A program made the position numbers and the translations under genes. The notes beneath the pieces are model-generated. The model saw nothing but the letters and a program-made list of their open reading frames with translations, was not told the DNA's origin and did not search any database. This document shows positions 57,714-64,000 of a stretch of DNA of 64,000 bases, piece after piece. Every line of letters starts with the position of its first letter. Position 1 is the stretch's first letter. The stretch is from assembly GCA_945888375.1 (NCBI GenBank), contig CAMCZZ010000003.1, forward strand, positions 177,603-241,602, written 5' to 3'. The stretch comes from Akkermansia muciniphila (lineage in GTDB: Bacteria > Verrucomicrobiota > Verrucomicrobiia > Opitutales > Opitutaceae).

Positions 57714-58478
57714 ATGAAACCTACTACTCAAATCCTCCATTTGCTTCGTGAAGCCGGTTTCGAGCAACTCGACATCGAGCCGCTGAACTGGGATCGGCAG
57801 GGCAAGCAGCTCACCGACCAAGAGGTCAACCAGCTCCTGCTGATTGGCCAAGTGCAGCGAAGCCGATATCTGGCCATCCGTCAGGATCGCCCCGGCATGA
57901 CGCGCTGGGTGACGATCGCCGAGCCAGTCCGCCATCACGCCGTCCCGTTGTCGCCATGGTGGAGCGCAACTTTAAATAAAGCGGCAAGCGAAGGGATTGA
58001 CGTCGTTCCCGTTTTGACTCGGTTGGCAATAACCACGACGTCTGCATGGGAGGCCGCGACCGGATTCGAGGTAATTTCCCTCCCATTCCATCCGAAGCCG
58101 ACCGTGAGTATTTCTGGAAGCCCTCAATCCTCGCATTTCCAAACCTACTACGCGGGTGTTTCGGTGGATGGCCAATTGCTTGGGCACCCACGCGGAAAAG
58201 GGAGGAGCTGCAAACTTCGTTTTGCGGGCCCCGTGCTTTTGGCCTGTGTCCGGCTGGCTGCCATCGGACTCTCGGCAGAAGTATTTGGTTTCCCCGGGGC
58301 AAGCAAACGACTCCAGCCTTTGCTCAAGGATCGAACCAAAGGAGAACATGGATGTGTAGATCTGTTCGTCCAGGAGGCCCTAGATGCAGACTGCTCGACT
58401 CTCCTTAGGGAGAATCCAGAACTCGCAAAGATTGAAGAGATATGCCGGCGAGATTACCTTACTTGGACACGCGGCTAA
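57714..58478 (+). CDS. Unknown protein B, truncated tandem paralog of protein A
   Basis: MKPTTQILHLLREAGFEQLDIEPLNWDRQGKQLTDQEVNQLLL...; ends YLTWTRG where protein A continues ~140 aa. Confidence 0.65.
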   Translation: MKPTTQILHLLREAGFEQLDIEPLNWDRQGKQLTDQEVNQLLLIGQVQRSRYLAIRQDRPGMTRWVTIAEPVRHHAVPLSPWWSATLNKAASEGIDVVPVLTRLAITTTSAWEAATGFEVISLPFHPKPTVSISGSPQSSHFQTYYAGVSVDGQLLGHPRGKGRSCKLRFAGPVLLACVRLAAIGLSAEVFGFPGASKRLQPLLKDRTKGEHGCVDLFVQEALDADCSTLLRENPELAKIEEICRRDYLTWTRG

Positions 58479-58521
58479 AGGCATTCAGTATCTGTATAGC
58501 GATTCCAAGAATCGCAACAAT

Positions 58522-58580
58522 CAATACGTCCGGCAACTTTCGCCTGGGCGGCGGGCTAAACCGCAGCTCAGGCGAGACGG
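58522..58580. repeat. Conserved intergenic element copy 2 (hairpin)
   Basis: CAATACGTCCGGCAACTTTCGCCTGGGCGGCGGGCTAAACCGCAGCTCAGGCGAGACGG; last 45 bp identical to copy 1. Confidence 0.8.
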
Positions 58581-58724
58581 CTGTTGAGTCAGTCTTCCAA
58601 TGCGCAAACGAAGCATCGGAGAAGAGGTCTGACCAGTAGAACAAATTGCGGAGCCCCCCGAGGAAAAGCGCACCGGCGTGAAATTTCACCTTGGCACTTC
58701 ATTTCCTAATTTCCCAAGGGCCAG

Positions 58725-59216
58725 ATGACATACACTACCATGAAACCTAATACTCGACTTAACCACCTGCTTCGTGCCGCCGCCCTGGATCAGGACCACG
58801 CCGCCGAACTCTTAGTCTTTATGGGGGCTTCGATTTGCGTCGATACCCCTGACTTCCTTCCGCTTAACACGGACAACATATTATTCTTCGCCTGCACGGC
58901 CCTAACTGCGGCCGACGTGCATGAACTCGGATTACGAAACGCTTTCAGGCGCTGCTACGCGCTCACGGTTTTCCAACGGTCGCAAGGTTCCTACCAAGGA
59001 GGCGATCCCGAGGATTTGGCTAGCTACGATGAAATCCGATTCGCGGCGGAGGACTGGCTTAGTCAAACAGATGCCGAACTCTTGGGCATGATACTGGCTC
59101 ACAAAATACTCGGTCGCTTCGTGGGCAATTGTGAGTCGTTCCACTTTTCGCTGAAACCGCTTTCCCCATGGGATTGTAGGGACCGGGCTAAACCCGCCGG
59201 AGACGGTAAAGACTAA
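58725..59216 (+). CDS. Unknown protein sharing N-terminal leader with protein B
   Basis: MKPNTRLNHLLRAAALDQ vs MKPTTQILHLLREAGFEQ. Confidence 0.55.
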   Translation: MTYTTMKPNTRLNHLLRAAALDQDHAAELLVFMGASICVDTPDFLPLNTDNILFFACTALTAADVHELGLRNAFRRCYALTVFQRSQGSYQGGDPEDLASYDEIRFAAEDWLSQTDAELLGMILAHKILGRFVGNCESFHFSLKPLSPWDCRDRAKPAGDGKD

Positions 59217-59313
59217 AGGATTACATACCACGCCACCACTCCCCTCTCCCCGGAATAAGCAACGTCTGGGGATAGGCGGATAAAATCCTAATTAACATCA
59301 ACTTTTACACGAT

Positions 59314-59886
59314 ATGTTTGGCATCAACTTTGACCCCTGGATCGACGCCTCGCCTCTTCCGGTTCCTCGGGCTGACACACACTCGGATGAGACACCCTGT
59401 TCCCCGATTACTCCACGTTGGTTTGGTCCGCCTGTCGAAGGTGAGGCATGCTCCTTTACCGGGCTTGAGCGCGCGACTTTTCAAACCAAATTACTGGGGG
59501 CGTTCGGAGGTAGCGTTGTTAAAGTGTCATTGATACAAAAAGGCGCGCATCGCGGGAAACACTTGGTTTTTGCCCCCTCGGTTCACGAAATGTTCACCTG
59601 GTTGTCTGCACACCCAGGGAAAATTCCGGAGTTCAAGCCCGACTTTCGAGGAGCCCGACTTGCAAATATTCCGCGTCGTTGGATACGGGCGCCGAAAAAT
59701 CAAGAGACCTGCTCCTTCACGAGTCTCGGCCACTATAGTTTTTATAGCCTGCTCGAAGAGGCGGGATCGGCGATACAAACCGCACAGCTTCGACTCCCAG
59801 ATGAATCTCGGGCTTCTCGCTTGGTATGGCTACCAAGCATTCATGATTATTTAGTGCGGAAAGCAGAAAAACAATACGCCGAGTAA
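59314..59886 (+). CDS. Unknown protein with internal tandem duplication
   Basis: PRWFGPPVEGEACSFTGLERATFQTKLLGAFGG...LVFAPSVHEMFTWL / RRWIRAPKNQETCSFTSLGHYSFYSLLEEAGS...LVWLPSIHDYLVRK. Confidence 0.55.
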   Translation: MFGINFDPWIDASPLPVPRADTHSDETPCSPITPRWFGPPVEGEACSFTGLERATFQTKLLGAFGGSVVKVSLIQKGAHRGKHLVFAPSVHEMFTWLSAHPGKIPEFKPDFRGARLANIPRRWIRAPKNQETCSFTSLGHYSFYSLLEEAGSAIQTAQLRLPDESRASRLVWLPSIHDYLVRKAEKQYAE

Positions 59887-59943
59887 CTTTGAGAACTCTC
59901 CATTTCTTATCAAATCCAACAAACCCATCCAAGTATACCTACC

Positions 59944-60966
59944 ATGGACAAACTAAATTCTATTCCTCACTCGCGTGCCCAGATGAATGGTAAGCAGGTG
60001 GTGGTCGTGCCGGCAAAGACGGTGATCAACTTCAAGAGTGGCTTTGATAAAAAAGGGCTATGCGACGGGCCGACCTTTTCCACTGGATCAGCCTGCGCCT
60101 ACACATGCTCTTTTTGCTACGTGCCGGCTGTAATGCGAAGAAACCCGCATGGGCTTGATCGGAGTCTCAAACACGAGGATATCGTGGTTCGCCGTGAAAA
60201 CTCAGTAGAGGTTTTGCGTCGTCAGCTGACCCGGGCCAATGGGTCGCCCCGCGTTACCGGTTCGGAAGAAGCAGGTCGCGTCGTCTTCTCCAGCCCCTTG
60301 GTGGATGTGGCGGCGAATATGGATCTTGTCCGTGAAACCATCGAGGCATGTCGCGTGATCATGGAGCTGACGCCGTGGACCATCCGCCTGCTGAGCAAAT
60401 CGAACCTTTTGCCCAAAGTTGCGGAGGGCTTAGCCGACCCCGCGATCAAGCATCGCGTGATTTACGGGGTTTCCACCGGCACCTTGGACGACCGTCTCGC
60501 CCAAGCATTTGAGGGAGGCACTCCTCGGGTGTCGAAGCGCATCCAGTCGATCCGCTGGCTGCAGGATAATGGATTCCGAACCTACGGAATGATCTGCCCA
60601 AGCCTGCCCTTGGGGTCGCAAGAGGAATACCGAGTCTTCGCACGCGAGTGCGCGGAAAAACTCAGGGCGGAGCGCATGGAACACGTTTGGGCTGAGGTGA
60701 TCAACGTGCGCGGGGAAAGTTTCGAGCGCACCGAGGCCGCTTTGCGCACGGCGGGCTTTGATCGGGAAGCGGATCGGCTCAGATCGGTTAGCCTTGGAAC
60801 GCCGGATTCGAAGCGCGCCTGGGAGGATTACGCTCGATGGACGTTTGAGGCCCATGCCGAGGTTTATGCGAATTCTCCCGGTAAACTGCGTTTCCTCCAA
60901 TACGTGACGAACCCAACCCGAGCATGGTGGGCGGCGCGCGGAGCCCAGGGTGCCATCCTACTCTAG
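59944..60966 (+). CDS. Radical SAM protein (SPL/DNA-repair-photolyase-like superfamily)
   Basis: GSACAYTCSFCYVPAVMRRNPHG: CxxxCxxC cluster motif. Confidence 0.75.
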   Translation: MDKLNSIPHSRAQMNGKQVVVVPAKTVINFKSGFDKKGLCDGPTFSTGSACAYTCSFCYVPAVMRRNPHGLDRSLKHEDIVVRRENSVEVLRRQLTRANGSPRVTGSEEAGRVVFSSPLVDVAANMDLVRETIEACRVIMELTPWTIRLLSKSNLLPKVAEGLADPAIKHRVIYGVSTGTLDDRLAQAFEGGTPRVSKRIQSIRWLQDNGFRTYGMICPSLPLGSQEEYRVFARECAEKLRAERMEHVWAEVINVRGESFERTEAALRTAGFDREADRLRSVSLGTPDSKRAWEDYARWTFEAHAEVYANSPGKLRFLQYVTNPTRAWWAARGAQGAILL

Positions 60967-60999
60967 TTCTGCTTTGTTAAAATGGATTTGGACTCTCGG

Positions 61000-61380
61000 C
61001 ATGCGGGTTTTCGTCGGCGCGCGGTGGCGGCGGGCGGTCTTACGCAGGACCTCTTGTTCGGTGCGCTGTGGCGGCGAGGCAGGTAGATCTCAAGTGGCTC
61101 GGTGATGTCCCGCACGGTGATCAGGGGTGGCTTCGCTTCGCAAGCCTTCGCTCGATCAGGGTGAAGAGCTGTCCATGCGGACGTTGGCATGCAGGCCACA
61201 GGTGCATGCGCAGAAGCGGGATAGACTAGGTGAGGTGGGAGACTTTGACCAGGTCAGGATTAAACCCAGGGGTATCCCAGCGCGTCGCAAACTAGGTGAA
61301 CCTTGGTGGAGAACCCCGCGCAGAAGCGCGCCATGGCCTGCGCAAGCTAACCGCCCCCGGTTTCCTGAATGTTGAGCGCA
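61000..61380 (-). pseudogene. Degenerate IS5-like transposase remnant
   Basis: Minus-strand fragments GNRGRLACAGHGALLRGVLHQGSPSLRRAGIPLGLILTWS... resemble IS5 transposase core but frames are broken. Confidence 0.35.
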
Positions 61381-61396
61381 ACGTGTCACTGGTCGC

Positions 61397-61675
61397 CTAA
61401 CCTTCGACGATCAGGGCCGGGAAATGTTTGGCCACGAAATCCACTTCACCGATCTTTTGCGCTAGCTCCAAAATCTCTGGCCCATGTAGGAGTTTCATCT
61501 CCCACGGATAAGGGTTGTATTTGGAAACGGTGAAACATGCTCCGGATTTCGTCTTGTAGACCTTAACTTCCTCGTAATGGAAATCAGTGGGATAGCGCTC
61601 TGGGGAGTTGTCCCATTCCGCAATCAATGTCGCGGTCTCGGTGTTGTAGACTTTGCCTTGTATTATCCTTTTCAT
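61397..61675 (-). CDS. Hypothetical small protein
   Basis: 92-aa ORF MKRIIQGKVYNTETATLIAEWDNSPERYPTDFHYEEVKVYKTKSGACF. Confidence 0.6.
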   Translation of the reverse strand: MKRIIQGKVYNTETATLIAEWDNSPERYPTDFHYEEVKVYKTKSGACFTVSKYNPYPWEMKLLHGPEILELAQKIGEVDFVAKHFPALIVEG

Positions 61676-61801
61676 TATTGTTTTCTTTTTGGGAATATAT
61701 GCGTTTGCTTGAAACCGTTAAACAACCAAACGGCATCTTATGCAATCAAAAAGAACGCATTCTGATTGTCTGTAATTTTATTCCCTATATTTCAACCCCT
61801 T

Positions 61802-62242
61802 ATGTATCTCCTAGAGCCTGAAAATTACGAGCGGGGCGCTGTTGTCGCGTTCCGACTGGCGATTAGAGACGATCGGACAACCATCGTTGAAGTAGCGAAA
61901 AAGGTGGGCGTCAGTAGAACGGCTATCACTAAATTCCTCGAGGGGAGGCCGTTGAGCCCCGCGCTGCTTAGCGGGCTGATGAAGGTGCTTTCACCTCAGT
62001 CGGCCTTACTCGTTCTTTATGGCCACCTGCGCGACGAGATCGGACGCGCTGGGCTAGACCCCGCCGAGTTTATCTTCTTCAAAAGCAAAGAGGCTGCTCC
62101 GGTTCTCACGCTATTATCGCAACAGTTGGCGCATAGCCCCGACCGAATTCAAGATATGGTGGACCTCTCATTAAAATGGCAGCGTTTGGATTTGGAGGAG
62201 AGAATCAGGCATCGTATTCCTGACCGATGGCCCCTCGCGTAA
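61802..62242 (+). CDS. HTH DNA-binding protein
   Basis: TTIVEVAKKVGVSRTAITKFLEGRPLSPALL. Confidence 0.55.
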   Translation: MYLLEPENYERGAVVAFRLAIRDDRTTIVEVAKKVGVSRTAITKFLEGRPLSPALLSGLMKVLSPQSALLVLYGHLRDEIGRAGLDPAEFIFFKSKEAAPVLTLLSQQLAHSPDRIQDMVDLSLKWQRLDLEERIRHRIPDRWPLA

Positions 62243-62243
62243 G

Positions 62244-62495
62244 GTGAAAATCGGCCGCCGGGAATTTCACCTTCTGCACACCACACCGCGCAACATGTCC
62301 ACAGCCGGGCGCAAGAGTGGCACGGTCATCCAGGCTCTGCGCTACCTCGGCCAAGATCAGGTGAATGATCAGGTGGGGGCCATCATTGCTCGCCAGCTTT
62401 CTTCCGCCGAGCGCTTGGCCCTTCAGAAAGATCACATCCACGCCCCTGCATGGATCGCCGATTTCCTGCATCCTATAACCGCCGCCTCCTCTTAG
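62244..62495 (+). pseudogene. C-terminal remnant of AbiEi/DUF6088-type antitoxin
   Basis: KIGRREFHLLHTTPRNMSTAGRKSGTVIQALRYLGQDQVNDQVGAIIARQLSSAERLALQKDHIHAPAWIADFLHPI; lacks the HTH half. Confidence 0.5.
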
Positions 62496-62772
62496 CTTTC
62501 CAACAAGTCGGTGCCGGGATAGACCACTCAACCACAAGCGTGGAAAACACTTGTGGGTCTGCTTTACATATCACGGCAAAGCCGGGGCGGACGACTATCC
62601 GGCCCGGCGTGGTGGAGGCGCGCAAAGCGCGCACTACCTTGCCTGGTGTGATAAGATAGGGCGTCCAGAGGGAAGGCCCTTTCAGTTCAAGTAAGTGCGG
62701 GCTCTCCCCGGCGAGTCATCGCCTCGCCCGCACCAAAGTTAACCTTGCGCCGCATCGCGGCGCGCCCTGTCG

Positions 62773-63078
62773 TCAGAACTTCGCCAAATCCATCTTCTTG
62801 AGCTGCTGCTTGAGAATCTTGCCGGACTTGAATTTCACGACCGCACGCGCCGGAATGAGCACATCGGCCTCAGGCTTGTTCGGATTGCGACCGACGCGGG
62901 CCTTGCGGCGCTGAACTTCAAGCACGCCGAAATTGCGTAGCTCAACGTTCCGGCCTTCGGAAAGCGCCTTCATGACGATGTCCAAGGTCATCTGAACGGT
63001 ATCGACGATTTCCTTCTGGGGGAAGCCGGCCTTCTCGTAGATTTCGAGGACAATTTCGCGCTTGGTCAGGTTCGTCAT
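62773..63078 (-). CDS. HU/IHF-family nucleoid protein
   Basis: MTNLTKREIVLEIYEKAGFPQKEIVDTVQMTLDIVMKALSEGRNVELRNFGVLEVQRRKARVGRNPNKPE. Confidence 0.95.
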   Translation of the reverse strand: MTNLTKREIVLEIYEKAGFPQKEIVDTVQMTLDIVMKALSEGRNVELRNFGVLEVQRRKARVGRNPNKPEADVLIPARAVVKFKSGKILKQQLKKMDLAKF

Positions 63079-63212
63079 GCGGGAACTAAACCGCCTGCGC
63101 GCCTGCCCTTCGAGTTTTTTTCTAATGACGCTGCCAAGCCGCAACGTCCCGACGCGGCAGCGGCATCGAATAGCTTGAGTGGTTCGGCTCTCGGCTCTTC
63201 TTTGCCAGCCGC

Positions 63213-63608
63213 ATGGCGTCACCCAAACGAAAACCAAGGAAGCTCGTTTATTGCTCGTTTTGCGGGAAAGAGCAGGCGGAGGTTAAGAAAATCATCGCCG
63301 GCCCCGGCGTTCAAATTTGCGAGTCCTGCGTCAACGTCTGCAAAACGATCATCGACCGCGAACTCGTGGCGAACGCCTTCAAGCCGGTCGGGATGACGCA
63401 CGATCAGTTCAAGGTCGGTCAGGAATTTCTCACCGAGACAGGCCGCTGGATTTGCACGGATAAGGGCAAGCGCACGGTGATCGCCAAGCAGGTCGAGGGT
63501 CGTGGTGACCTCGTGACGCCCTTGGCCGTGACGGAAATCGAGGTCGTCTTTGACGAAATTCAACTCCGCCGCTGCTCGCCTGCCCCATCCAAGCCGGCGG
63601 CAAAATAA
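63213..63608 (+). CDS. ClpX-type C4 zinc-finger protein without ATPase domain
   Basis: [32 protein letters not shown]. Confidence 0.8.
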   Translation: MASPKRKPRKLVYCSFCGKEQAEVKKIIAGPGVQICESCVNVCKTIIDRELVANAFKPVGMTHDQFKVGQEFLTETGRWICTDKGKRTVIAKQVEGRGDLVTPLAVTEIEVVFDEIQLRRCSPAPSKPAAK

Positions 63609-63667
63609 TCCCGGCGGTAAGTCGCCGGAAAAAATGCGCGCCGGTCGCGCCGGCGCGCGCGTCGCGG

Positions 63668-63985
63668 TCAAAGCCAACAGTGCTTCAACTCCCGGCCAGT
63701 GCCGAAAAGCGCGTCGCCCAAATTGTCCACGCTGGCGAAGCCGACATCGAGTCCGGAGCCGGTGACTTTAACCGCGTCATGTTCGCGGCAATACTCGCAT
63801 TGGATGGCAAGCGCCACGTCCCAGGTGATGCGCTTCAGCTCGCCCTCGTGGACGTGGTAGAACTCCAACCAGCGGCAGGTGCCGAGTTGGTTTTTGCGGC
63901 GCAAGACGACGTAGATGGTCGCCCCCGGCGTTATGACCTCACGGAGTTTTTGGATGGCGGTGTCGCGTTGAACTTCGGTGTTCAT
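63668..63985 (-). CDS. Hypothetical protein
   Basis: MNTEVQRDTAIQKLREVITPGATIYVVLRRKNQLGTCRWLEFYHV. Confidence 0.6.
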   Translation of the reverse strand: MNTEVQRDTAIQKLREVITPGATIYVVLRRKNQLGTCRWLEFYHVHEGELKRITWDVALAIQCEYCREHDAVKVTGSGLDVGFASVDNLGDALFGTGRELKHCWL

Positions 63986-64000
63986 GGTGTGTCGCGAGGT

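Noticed and set aside
62560-62700. Right-end direct repeat of the tRNA-Val 3' end (GGGCGTCCAG at ~62660)
   Set aside because: Match is only ~8 bp, within chance expectation for this GC content.

Overview
High-GC bacterial window; gene content (PL8 lyase, autotransporter-associated beta-strand repeat protein, NHL/Ig-like protein) suggests a Verrucomicrobia/Opitutaceae-like source, but taxonomy is inference. Chromosomal-looking genes flank a ~55 kb accessory region: a PL8-type polysaccharide lyase, a beta-strand repeat protein and tRNA-Val(CAC) on the left; HU/IHF and a stand-alone ClpX-type zinc-finger protein on the right. From left to right the accessory region holds: (1) a co-oriented array of small, strongly diverged paralogous ORFs with structured intergenic hairpins (8-12.3 kb); (2) a ParD-like/zeta-toxin TA module; (3) a XRE - unknown - PD-(D/E)XK nuclease - AAA+ ATPase - unknown - PP2C phosphatase operon (13.5-17.6 kb), a candidate undescribed system; (4) a truncated NHL/Ig-like surface protein; (5) a nucleotidyltransferase-tyrosine phosphatase fusion; (6) a large DNA phosphorothioation (PT) defence locus (24.6-46.0 kb). 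The PT locus has a cysteine desulfurase, a PT-binding-type HNH endonuclease, an SspBCD-like modification module and a DptFGH/SspFGH-like restriction module. Between those two modules, in the same tightly overlapping operon, sit a double-GHKL histidine-kinase-like protein and a receiver-domain protein, which is the most striking observation. Further right are an RHH/nucleotidyltransferase pair, a WYL regulator, a macro-domain-like protein, a ParB-like protein, a tandemly duplicated unknown gene family carrying a perfectly conserved 45-bp intergenic hairpin, a radical SAM protein and IS/AbiEi remnants. All family assignments come from reading motifs, not from database searches.
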